Source of the DNA: Goleter apudmare HA4340-LM2
Lineage (GTDB): Bacteria > Cyanobacteriota > Cyanobacteriia > Cyanobacteriales > Nostocaceae
Direction of reading: 5' to 3'
DNA: 64,000 bases
Assembly (NCBI GenBank): GCA_019359495.1
Contig: JAHHHF010000090.1
Location: 1-64,000, forward strand
The notes below the pieces were generated by a model, which worked only from the letters and a program-made list of their open reading frames with translations, was not told the DNA's origin and did no database searches. The translations under genes and the position numbers were made by a program. Positions 18,074 through 26,387 of this stretch are shown in pieces (within the stretch, counting starts at the first letter, position 1; each line of letters starts with the position of its first letter).

Positions 18074-19741
18074 CTAAAAAGGTGTCTGAGTTTGCAGATG
18101 GAGAGTTTTGCTTAATTGTGGATGGGTAAAAGTGAGTTCTCTGGCGTGGAGATGTAAGCGACTGGCAACTGCACGACAGCCATAAAGGCGATCGCCTAAA
18201 ATAGTCACACCCAATCCTTGAGCATCGGCAGCATGAACCCTCAACTGATGGGTGCGTCCTGTTAGTGGTGTAAACTCAACGCGAGTGTAATTACCTTCTC
18301 TGGCTACCACTCGAAACTTGGTGACACTGGGTTTACCGTGCTGCCAATCGACTTGTTGATGGGGTCGATTTTGTGGATTTCCCCATAGTGGCAGGTCAAT
18401 TGTACCTTGGTTGATTGCCACATTTCCAGCCAGGACGGCTTCGTAAACTTTGTCAACTAATCGCTGCTGAAATTGCTGGCTGAGTTGACGATGGGTTTTT
18501 TGATCGCGCGCCAGGAGTAAAATACCAGACGTTTCTTGATCTAAGCGATGCACGGTTGCAAGATGTTCACCGTCTGGTAATAAACAACGCAAACGGCTGA
18601 GAATGCTATCCTGGCGATCGCTATAACGACCTGGTACAGAAAGTAAACCTGGGGGTTTATTGACAGCAATCAACCATTCATCTGCATACAGAATTTCTAC
18701 CCCCTGTCGTAGAGACGCGGTTAATCGCGTCTCTACGGCTTGTGCCTTCTTCATCCCTGAAAGCAAAAACCCCATCAATGGCTGACAACGTTCTGTACAG
18801 GCCTCATAGAATTTGCCCCGGATTTTAGCTTGATTTGCTGATGAGGGGCCCCACCAAAATTCTGCCATTGCCAATGGTTTGAGTTGATGTGTGGCTGCAT
18901 AGTGGAGTAACTTGGGAGCACAACAATCCCCTGTGCCAGTAGGTAAGCCACCTGGCATTAATTGCTGTAATGTCAGAGATTGACCTAAAAAATTCATCAG
19001 GGAATAAGCAGCGTGCATTTGAGTTTGCAGTTGACGGGATAATGCTTGACGCTGCTGTTTCAGTTCCTGTATCCGTGCATCTTTAGTGGTAATCAACTGT
19101 TGGAGTGGTTGTAATACTGCATCCCGTTGGCGTTTCAGTTGTCGTCGTTCAATTCCCTGCTGACGGCTTGCTGATTCCAGTTGTGCCAAAGCAACTGTCA
19201 GCGCCTCCCCAGAGAGTGTTTCATACAGTAGCTGACGTTGTTGTTGTCGTTGATGTTTGCAATCACGATGGCAATCGCTCATTACTTGTAATTGCTGTTC
19301 AAACTCACGAGATAGATTTGTATATTGTTGCCGTTCTGGTAGTTGCTTGAGAGTAATTAATTCCTGCTTAATTGCTTCTAATTCTGCTAAAGTCTGGACT
19401 TCTGCCAATCCTACCTCCTCTCTTCCTGGAATTGGCGGCACCCAACCCTCAACCACACCCTGGCCAGATAAAAGACCAGAGAAGGCTTTCAGTACTCGTT
19501 GTTCGCCTGTTGGCAGTTCCACAAGTAATACCCCATACATCTTACCTTCACGCTCATACAGGCAATTTTGAGCCAGATGTAACATCAAACCAGAGGCGAT
19601 CGCTACCGCTAAAGCCGTGCGGGGTAGTTTTAGCAGTTCACCAGTTTGCAGACAGCGTCCTTGATAGTGATAACTGGGAGGTAAAGAAGCGATCGTCTCC
19701 TCGGAGTTAATGAAATCAGCAAGCGGATGCAGAATTACCAT
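18074..19741 (-). CDS. RluA-family pseudouridine synthase with long N-terminal extension
   Basis: The C-terminal 220 residues have RluA family motifs: VNKPPGLLSVPG, VHRLDQETSGILLLARD with the catalytic aspartate in HRLD, and LTGRTHQLRVHAA. The enzyme isomerises uridine in rRNA or tRNA. The first 330 residues contain a charged, glutamine-rich coiled-coil stretch (about 130-245) and a WWGPSSANQ-type segment seen in some cyanobacterial and RluA-like proteins. The peptide linking the two parts, VETRLTASLRQG, is encoded by a 30-bp palindromic repeat (18708-18737), an in-frame insertion. Confidence 0.88.
   Translation of the reverse strand: MVILHPLADFINSEETIASLPPSYHYQGRCLQTGELLKLPRTALAVAIASGLMLHLAQNCLYEREGKMYGVLLVELPTGEQRVLKAFSGLLSGQGVVEGWVPPIPGREEVGLAEVQTLAELEAIKQELITLKQLPERQQYTNLSREFEQQLQVMSDCHRDCKHQRQQQRQLLYETLSGEALTVALAQLESASRQQGIERRQLKRQRDAVLQPLQQLITTKDARIQELKQQRQALSRQLQTQMHAAYSLMNFLGQSLTLQQLMPGGLPTGTGDCCAPKLLHYAATHQLKPLAMAEFWWGPSSANQAKIRGKFYEACTERCQPLMGFLLSGMKKAQAVETRLTASLRQGVEILYADEWLIAVNKPPGLLSVPGRYSDRQDSILSRLRCLLPDGEHLATVHRLDQETSGILLLARDQKTHRQLSQQFQQRLVDKVYEAVLAGNVAINQGTIDLPLWGNPQNRPHQQVDWQHGKPSVTKFRVVAREGNYTRVEFTPLTGRTHQLRVHAADAQGLGVTILGDRLYGCRAVASRLHLHARELTFTHPQLSKTLHLQTQTPF
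18708..18737. repeat. Palindromic dispersed repeat inside the pseudouridine synthase gene
   Basis: CGTAGAGACGCG and CGCGTCTCTACG are perfect 12-bp arms around GTTAAT. A related half (ACGCGATTAATCGCGTCTC) lies in the ccmM-ccmN gap at about 50554. Thirty bases preserve the reading frame. Confidence 0.9.
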
Positions 19742-19759
19742 TAGTAACTGGCGCTGAAG

Positions 19760-21760
19760 TCAGCGTAATAGTTTTATCTGTGACTGCGCGTCTTTATAAC
19801 TTGCGTAATCTCCCTTCTTTTTAAAGAGTTTTGCAGCTTGTTGTAAATCTGTATTTGCACCTCGCTTATTTCCTTGTTTAGTTAAAAATACACCCCGATT
19901 GTAATAAGCTAAAGCATAATTAGGATTAATTTTAATTGCTTGGGAATAATCTGCATGTGCTGCTTTTTTATTGCCTCGTTCAAGATGGGCATTACCACGG
20001 TTATTGTAAGCGGCTGCATTTTTAGGGTCTAATTTAATTGCTTGGTTATAATCTTGAATTGCCCCTTGATAATCTCCGAAAGAAAAGCGATGAATACCTC
20101 TGTGGATGTAAGCTGTGATTAATTTCGGGTTAAGTTCTAAAACTTGATTATAATCTTCACTTGCCTCTAATTTATATCCTAATTCACTATGAGCATCTGC
20201 ACGATAGAGATATGCTTCGGTATATTTAGGATTGAGGTTGATAGTTTTATCAAAATCTTTAATTGCCGCATATTTTTGTTGATTGCCAAATTGAACTAAG
20301 CCTCTTTGATAATAGGCTTTGGCATCATCGGGGTTAATAGCAATCATAGCGTCAAAATCTGCGATCGCTGCTTGTCTGAGCTTGAGGCGACGGCGGACAA
20401 TACCTCGTTGTAAGAAGGCTTCGGTATAGTTGGATTTAAGAGCGATCGCTTTGCTAAAATCCTCGATAGCCTTTTTATGCTCCTTCATTTGGGTATAAGA
20501 AATACCCCGCCCATAATAAGCGTATGCGTTCCCAGAATTAAGTTTAATTGCCTTGGTGAAGTCAGCGATCGCTTCTTTGTATTTTTTTAACTCGTAAAAA
20601 CTAAACCCCCGATCATAGTAAGCATTCGCATCCCCAGGATTCAGCAGAATGGCTTGACTAGAATCAGCTTGAGATTTTTGATAGTCTGCTAACCGATAAA
20701 AAGCATCACCTCGACGATTATAAGCTAGAGCATTCTGGGGATGTAATGCGATTACCTGGGTTAAATCTTTAACTGCTCCTTGATAGTTTCCCTTCTCATA
20801 TTTTGCTACTCCCTGCTGGTGTAATTCTTGAACATTAGTCACAGGTTTTGATGTGAAGAAAAACCAGGCTGATATACTCACAAAAATACAACTAGCTATC
20901 CCTGTCAGAATTAACTGCTGTTTTTTAGACTCTAGATGTTTATTGTGTTCCTGAAAATTATTTAACTGCTTGAGATCATTTAAAACTTCTGTTGCTGACT
21001 GATAGCGTTTCCGGTAATCAAAACGCACCATTTTATCGATTATTTTAGCGAGTTTTTGATTGACTGGTGAGTTTCTGTGGCGCCAGGTAATTTCACCTGT
21101 CAACAGATTTTTTTTACTTGGTAATATGGCGATTTCGTTAGCTGTTAACCCCATAGTGGCAGCAATCGCTACCATACCTAAAGCGTAGATATCGCTGCTA
21201 TATTGCGTATTACCATGTAGTTGTTCTACTGGAATATATTCGAGATTACCAACTATTGTAGTTACAATTTCTTTAACAGCACCAAAGTCAATCAAAACTA
21301 ATTTATTGTCTGATTCTCGGCGAATAATATTTGCGGGTTTAATATCTTGGTGAATCACCTGATTACTATGCACGTATACCAAGATTTCTAGTATCTCTGT
21401 TAACAGACTAATAACTTGGTCTTCCATTAAAGGTGTTCCCGATAAAACTTCCTCAGTTAAAGCATTACCAGAAATGAATTCTTGGACTAAATAAAATTCT
21501 TCATTTTCTTCAAAATAAGCAACTAATGGCTGGATTTGCTCGTGTTCTTGACCTAATTTTTTTAAACTTTCTGCTGCACCTGCAAACAAGCGACGCAAAA
21601 CTTTTAAAGCTTGAGGATTATTACTAGCAGGCTGTAGCTGTTTCAGGACAAATATCTTGTGAGGAACACTAGTATCTTCAACTAGGTGGGTTTGCGCCAC
21701 TTCCCGCGCACTCAGGACTGCTAATATTCGATAACGTGCATCCAGAAGTTGACTATGCAT
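19760..21760 (-). CDS. Serine/threonine kinase-like protein with TPR repeats
   Basis: Residues 10-265 form a Hanks-type kinase domain: lysine in FVLKQL, catalytic loop HQDIKPANI and metal-binding DFGAVKE, then YIPVEQ in the activation segment. The glycine-rich loop expected near residue 12 (GxGxxG) is replaced by VLSAREVAQ, so ATP binding may be weak. A single membrane segment (about 287-305) is followed by ten consecutive tetratricopeptide repeats to the C-terminus. The arrangement puts a protein-interaction domain on the other side of the membrane from the kinase. This is a frequent cyanobacterial signalling architecture; targets unknown. Confidence 0.88.
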   Translation of the reverse strand: MHSQLLDARYRILAVLSAREVAQTHLVEDTSVPHKIFVLKQLQPASNNPQALKVLRRLFAGAAESLKKLGQEHEQIQPLVAYFEENEEFYLVQEFISGNALTEEVLSGTPLMEDQVISLLTEILEILVYVHSNQVIHQDIKPANIIRRESDNKLVLIDFGAVKEIVTTIVGNLEYIPVEQLHGNTQYSSDIYALGMVAIAATMGLTANEIAILPSKKNLLTGEITWRHRNSPVNQKLAKIIDKMVRFDYRKRYQSATEVLNDLKQLNNFQEHNKHLESKKQQLILTGIASCIFVSISAWFFFTSKPVTNVQELHQQGVAKYEKGNYQGAVKDLTQVIALHPQNALAYNRRGDAFYRLADYQKSQADSSQAILLNPGDANAYYDRGFSFYELKKYKEAIADFTKAIKLNSGNAYAYYGRGISYTQMKEHKKAIEDFSKAIALKSNYTEAFLQRGIVRRRLKLRQAAIADFDAMIAINPDDAKAYYQRGLVQFGNQQKYAAIKDFDKTINLNPKYTEAYLYRADAHSELGYKLEASEDYNQVLELNPKLITAYIHRGIHRFSFGDYQGAIQDYNQAIKLDPKNAAAYNNRGNAHLERGNKKAAHADYSQAIKINPNYALAYYNRGVFLTKQGNKRGANTDLQQAAKLFKKKGDYASYKDAQSQIKLLR

Positions 21761-21894
21761 GAAAATAAAAATAGTTTTATACGGAATTATCTGATTATAG
21801 CTTGCGTATTATTACTGCTTGTAGATTGATTTGTATAGAGGAAAACTAAAAATAGCCAAGTTCCATTGACGAATCATCAGTACTCTCACTCAGC

Positions 21895-21982
21895 TATAGT
21901 AATCCTCAATGAGTCACGAACAACCATATCCCCTGCTTCTCATAGAAATTAGGGATCAGAGGAATCAAATAGGATTACTATA
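21895..21982. repeat. 88-bp element bounded by perfect 12-bp inverted repeats
   Basis: TATAGTAATCCT (21895-21906) and AGGATTACTATA (21971-21982) are exact inverted repeats around 64 bp without coding potential, suggestive of a miniature inverted-repeat element. Confidence 0.6.
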
Positions 21983-22038
21983 CTACTGCCTAATTCCTGA
22001 AAAAGTTTCTCTTTTGTCTTTTTTCTTGAAGTTTTTTA

Positions 22039-22197
22039 TCTATAGGAATCCGATTTGATATCTGAAAAAATCTCAGTATGTGTAGGGTGTGTTAGGCGCA
22101 AGCCGTAACGCACCGAAAGCTTTGGGGGGGTGCGTTACGCTGTCGCTAACACACCCTACGTATCTGTTCAAAAATCAAATATGAGTCCTATATAACC
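22039..22197. repeat. Palindromic MITE-like repeat
   Basis: Outer imperfect arms (TATAGGAATCCGATTTGAT near 22042 against ATCAAATATGAGTCCTATA near 22176) enclose GTAGGGTGTGTTAG / CTAACACACCCTAC, which encloses GTAACGCACC / GGTGCGTTAC. The nested hairpins resemble the abundant dispersed palindromes of Nostocales. Between 21761 and 22469 I see no protein gene, only this and the repeats nearby. Confidence 0.75.
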
Positions 22198-22310
22198 TGT
22201 GGTGATTGGCTATTCTTTCTGGCGATCGCATTTAAAAAATTCTGACAACTGAGATGGGATTACTATATATAATATGGTACGGCGATGCCTCACTAGATTG
22301 GTTAGTGATG

Positions 22311-22328
22311 GAGAAGTCATGACTTCTC
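22311..22328. repeat. Perfect 18-bp palindrome
   Basis: GAGAAGTCATGACTTCTC is its own reverse complement. It lies 142 bp before the start of the next gene; an operator or a dispersed hairpin are both possible. Confidence 0.6.
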
Positions 22329-22469
22329 GAATACACCTTGATGTTATTAGGCAATGGTGAGATATATAAATGTTCTTTTGATGCTGATTATTGATACTTG
22401 CCTTCATAAACATCACCTAAAAAAGACAGAAACTTACAATTATAATCACTAGAAACCCCAGATAGAAGA

Positions 22470-23330
22470 TTGAAAATCAACATATTTGGACAAAAGAAAG
22501 ACCCGGCTACTACGGCCAAGCGTCAACTAATCAAGGCACTCCAACGCCGTAATCTAGCTGTTATACAGACCTTAGTTGCACAGTGGCAAAAAATTTTGGG
22601 GGTAGATAAGTTAACAGATTTGATTGTTAACCAGGTAATGGTCGAATGTGATGCTGATAGCCATAGTTGGTTTTTACAAACTTTTCTAGGGCAATCTCAG
22701 TATGAGCAAATGCAACAACAAGCTCAAAATAACGTTGTTCAAATGTTAGTGAATGTGGGCTTAGAACTTGGCAAAGACTTCAGTTTTGGGCTAAATAGTG
22801 AAATCATCATCAGCGATCGCACTCAGGAAATTTTACTTAGTCAAGTTCCAGCAAATCGTCAAGCATCCTTAACATCACAAATCCAATCATCTCCAGTCCC
22901 AGATGAAATTACAGCGATTGAACAGCAGTTAGGATGTGCATTTTTCACCAACTTAACTGAGATTGCATCTCAAAAAGTGCAATTATTGAGTAATTCTCAA
23001 GCAGCCGCATATCTGGGAGTCGTAATAGCTGGATTGGTGCAGCGTTATCCCTTATTGCACAAGGTAGACTTCCCGACTAAATTCATTTTTGGTGCTTTAG
23101 CAGGGCTACCACCAGCGCGAGTAATGGCAATATTGAATGATCAGCAAACACAACCCACCTTTAATGAGTGGATTATTTTCGAGGATTTACTCACCGCCTT
23201 GGGAGATCCTGAATCTCACCGCATCGCCGCAGAAGACGGAGGTATCAGCCTCGAACAACTGAAAAAATTAGATTTAGTTTGGTGCGGCGATCGCCGGATT
23301 GCGGAAATTATCGCTAGGCTGGAACAATGA
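22470..23330 (+). CDS. Conserved hypothetical protein
   Basis: 286 aa, soluble, mostly helical by composition. I do not recognise the family. The start is a TTG at 22470, supported by GAAG five bases before and a lysine-rich N-terminus; no ATG occurs near. It includes an alanine/leucine-rich middle (SNSQAAAYLGVVIAGLVQRY) and a tryptophan-containing C-terminus. Its 3' end overlaps the convergent aspartate kinase gene by 17 bp, so expression of the two could interfere. Confidence 0.65.
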   Translation: MKINIFGQKKDPATTAKRQLIKALQRRNLAVIQTLVAQWQKILGVDKLTDLIVNQVMVECDADSHSWFLQTFLGQSQYEQMQQQAQNNVVQMLVNVGLELGKDFSFGLNSEIIISDRTQEILLSQVPANRQASLTSQIQSSPVPDEITAIEQQLGCAFFTNLTEIASQKVQLLSNSQAAAYLGVVIAGLVQRYPLLHKVDFPTKFIFGALAGLPPARVMAILNDQQTQPTFNEWIIFEDLLTALGDPESHRIAAEDGGISLEQLKKLDLVWCGDRRIAEIIARLEQ

Positions 23331-25125
23331 ATTTCTCACTACCAGCTAACCCAAAGGCACTGTGAATCGCCTGTAAAGCCTCTACACCCTGTTCTTGCGC
23401 TACTACACAGCTAATTTTAATTTCTGAGGTGGCAATCATTTGAATATTAATTTGGTGTTGAGCTAAAGCCTCAAACATTTTAGCAGCTACTCCTGGTTGC
23501 CCCACCATGCCTGCACCAACAATACTCACCTTAGCGATCGCGCTGTCAAGCACAACTTCGCCCCATCCAAATTCTGCTGCTGCTTGGGAAAGCATATTTT
23601 TGGTACTCTCCCCATCTATCCGGGCGACAGTAAAAGCAATATCCCGTCGGGGAACACCATCAACCATGCGACAGCGCTGAGATTGAATAATCATGTCAAT
23701 GCTGATGTTGTGCTTTGCCAATAATCCAAACAATTGCGCCGCCATTCCCGGACGATCTGCAACTTGGCGAATCGCTAGACGCGCTTGGTTCATATCTAAA
23801 GCGACACCACGGACAGGGGGAATGGTGTGTGGAGGAGGGGCTATTGATATGACTTCGCCTGCTTCGTGATCTTCAATTTCAAAGGCGGTACGCAGTACAA
23901 CGACAGCGCGATCGCATTCGGAGGCTGCTACTACACAACTAACTTTCACCTCACTGGTAGAAATCATTTGGATGTTCACCCCGGCGGCGGCTAAGGTAGC
24001 GAACATTTGCGCTGCGACACCGGGACGCCCAATCATCCCCGCCCCAGCAATGCTGACTTTGGCAATATTCTTTTCTACCATCACTTCAGCTTCATCGGCT
24101 TGGGATTGATTTCTCAATGCGGGGGCGATCGCTGCGGCTACTGCTTCTGCTCGGTTTAAAATTGGTGTATTTACGGTAAAGGCAATGTCATTACTATTAC
24201 CTTCATGAATCGACTGAATAATTAAATCTACGTCTACCTTTTGCCGAGCAATTTCGCCAAATAACCGCGCTGCTACCCCTGGTTTATCGGGTACACGCAG
24301 CAGAGCTACTTTCGCTTGATTTGTGTCAAATTCTACACCATCCACCGGGCGAGCAATTTCTAAATTTACTAGCGATCGCCCTTGGGGTTGGGGCGATGTC
24401 ACCCAAGTACCAGGGTCATCAGTCCAACTAGACCTGACCACCAAGGATACACCGTAATTACGGGCAATTTCCACAGCTCGCGGATGCAGTACTTTCGCCC
24501 CCAAGCTAGCTAGTTCCAGCATTTCATCACTGGTGATTTCATCCATCAACTGGGCTTCGGGAACCAGGCGGGGGTCTGTAGTTAAAATCCCTGGTACATC
24601 TGTATAAATTTCACAAAAATTCGCCTGCAAAGCTGCGGCTAAAGCCACCGCCGAAGTATCAGAACCACCACGTCCCAAGGTGGTAATTTCTAATTCTTCC
24701 GTGCTGGCTATCCCTTGAAACCCAGCTACTACAACGACCTTACCTAAATTTAGATGTCGCGTCAGGCGATCAGTTTCAATATGTAAAATTCGAGCGCGGG
24801 TATGTTCAGCTTCAGTAACAATTCCTACCTGAGCGCCAGTCATCGAAATTGCAGGCTGTCCAATTTCCTGCAACGCCATACTCAGCAAAGCAATAGTTAC
24901 CTGCTCACCAGTAGACAGCAGCATATCCATTTCTCGGCGATTAGGATTTTGAGAAACACCATTTGCTAGCTTCACCAGTCCATCGGTGGTTTTCCCCATC
25001 GCGGAAACTACTACAACCAGAGAATTTCCCGCCTTCGCAGTCTTGTGAACGCGCTGTGCAACAGCCTGTATACGTTCAACTGAACCGACAGATGTACCAC
25101 CGTATTTCTGAACTATGAGCGCCAT
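23314..25125 (-). CDS. lysC: Aspartate kinase with four ACT domains
   Basis: The N-terminal kinase starts with VQKYGGTSVGSVERI and contains TLGRGGSDTSAVALAAAL and YTDVPGILTTDPR, all typical of aspartokinase. The C-terminal 350 residues hold two pairs of ACT domains (repeating VSIVGAGMxGxPGVAAxMF and VADRPGMAAQLF), giving 603 aa against the usual 400-450. The duplicated ACT arrangement is known for cyanobacterial enzymes and binds lysine/threonine for feedback control. The enzyme phosphorylates aspartate for the lysine, threonine and methionine pathways. Single gene. Confidence 0.95.
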   Translation of the reverse strand: MALIVQKYGGTSVGSVERIQAVAQRVHKTAKAGNSLVVVVSAMGKTTDGLVKLANGVSQNPNRREMDMLLSTGEQVTIALLSMALQEIGQPAISMTGAQVGIVTEAEHTRARILHIETDRLTRHLNLGKVVVVAGFQGIASTEELEITTLGRGGSDTSAVALAAALQANFCEIYTDVPGILTTDPRLVPEAQLMDEITSDEMLELASLGAKVLHPRAVEIARNYGVSLVVRSSWTDDPGTWVTSPQPQGRSLVNLEIARPVDGVEFDTNQAKVALLRVPDKPGVAARLFGEIARQKVDVDLIIQSIHEGNSNDIAFTVNTPILNRAEAVAAAIAPALRNQSQADEAEVMVEKNIAKVSIAGAGMIGRPGVAAQMFATLAAAGVNIQMISTSEVKVSCVVAASECDRAVVVLRTAFEIEDHEAGEVISIAPPPHTIPPVRGVALDMNQARLAIRQVADRPGMAAQLFGLLAKHNISIDMIIQSQRCRMVDGVPRRDIAFTVARIDGESTKNMLSQAAAEFGWGEVVLDSAIAKVSIVGAGMVGQPGVAAKMFEALAQHQINIQMIATSEIKISCVVAQEQGVEALQAIHSAFGLAGSEKFIVPA

Positions 25126-25290
25126 AACTTTTCTTTAATCCATTCGCCTGCTTTGATCAATGCCCCCACTGGTTTAGGAAGCTGTGCAGCATTGCCAGTT
25201 ATTTAGTTTACAGAAAATTGCGCTCAGTCTGAAAGTGCTTGTGATTTATGTTATCGATTAATCATATTTGTCTAGCTTGACCAAAAGTTC

Positions 25291-25323
25291 AGCTCCCCTA
25301 CTTCCTGGAGAAGTAGGGGAGCT
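25291..25323. repeat. Perfect 14-bp hairpin
   Basis: AGCTCCCCTACTTC and GAAGTAGGGGAGCT with loop CTGGA. It sits between the aspartate kinase start and the end of the next minus-strand gene and could terminate that gene's transcript; no strong T-tract. Apart from it, 25126-25534 shows no gene. Confidence 0.7.
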
Positions 25324-25534
25324 GAGTCTTGAAGATTAGTTGTCAAGATTTCCCTTCTTTAACGACCTAGAAATACAGTTGGTGAGGAAAAATAGCCAGT
25401 ATCCCGAAACAAGGTAAATACACCCTTGTAGATGTTTCTGATGATTGAAGTTATTAACAGTAAATCTGCCACTCATTCCTATGGCTTACTACTTTTTGCA
25501 GAACATCTCAAGCTAGATTATGCACTGAGAATGT

Positions 25535-25738
25535 TTATTGAATCCGGCTGCGATAAAGCATGTTAATTAAGAAAAAACGTGCTTGTTCTAGTGGTAAATG
25601 CCTTGGTTTACCTTGATAGACAATTTGATACTCATTTAGGTCTGGGCCGTCTCCATGACCAGAAATGAGCTTACGGTGAAAGGCTTCTTCTGCCAGTTGT
25701 CGCACTTCATCCCTGAGAGAAGCTTGTGTAGTGTTCAT
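25535..25738 (-). CDS. Small hypothetical protein
   Basis: 67 aa from the ATG at 25738, which has GGGGA nine bases upstream; a TTG further upstream would add six residues. The sequence is hydrophilic with a C-terminal LEQARFFLINMLYRSR helix. I do not recognise it, but codon use and a good ribosome-binding site support a real gene. The region 25757-26387 upstream has no other gene I can support. Confidence 0.55.
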   Translation of the reverse strand: MNTTQASLRDEVRQLAEEAFHRKLISGHGDGPDLNEYQIVYQGKPRHLPLEQARFFLINMLYRSRIQ

Positions 25739-26387
25739 GCTTTGCTGTCCCCTCAATACCTTATTTTATTGAAAAATATTTCCGCGATAGATTGCACCAT
25801 TCAAAAGTTATATATTCTCTGCTTTATCAAGTTGTCATGACTTTAAACGGCGTGTTACTTCAGCACTAAAAAATCTCATGGAATTAAATTATGCCTTGAG
25901 ATAGCTGAAAACGCCTAGCAATGGGGTTAGGCTGAGACTGTCCAAATTAATGCCAAACAGATGACGCTGATACCAAATCAAAAAGTATCCCATCGTAATT
26001 GTTGACTGCTCACAGTTAATGGTCAATAACTTTAAGCACGATAATTTATTGCTTGGCAGTTCCTCAATTAATTGGGCATCAATAAACGTAGGCACACTGA
26101 ATGACAATCAGTCTTTAGTAGTAGTTACCACCAAACACTGATCATATTCATGACTAGAGATTTATACAGAAAATACACCCTCGTTGCCTTAAAAAAGAGC
26201 TTTTGAGATTTACTCTTGTTTCATAGTCCACCCTATGTCGTCCGTATATTTTGGGAAAAAACTCGGTACGTAGGTGGAAATAAAGTTAGTTATTTATCAT
26301 TTGTCATGAGTTCAGGATCAAAAGCTATATTCCTATGACCTATGCCCCACTCCCATTTTCTACTCCCTAAGCAAAGGTGAAAAATCA

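Noticed and set aside
25889-26107. 72-aa minus-strand frame.
   Set aside because: No ribosome-binding site, no recognisable pattern; treated as chance in an AT-rich gap.
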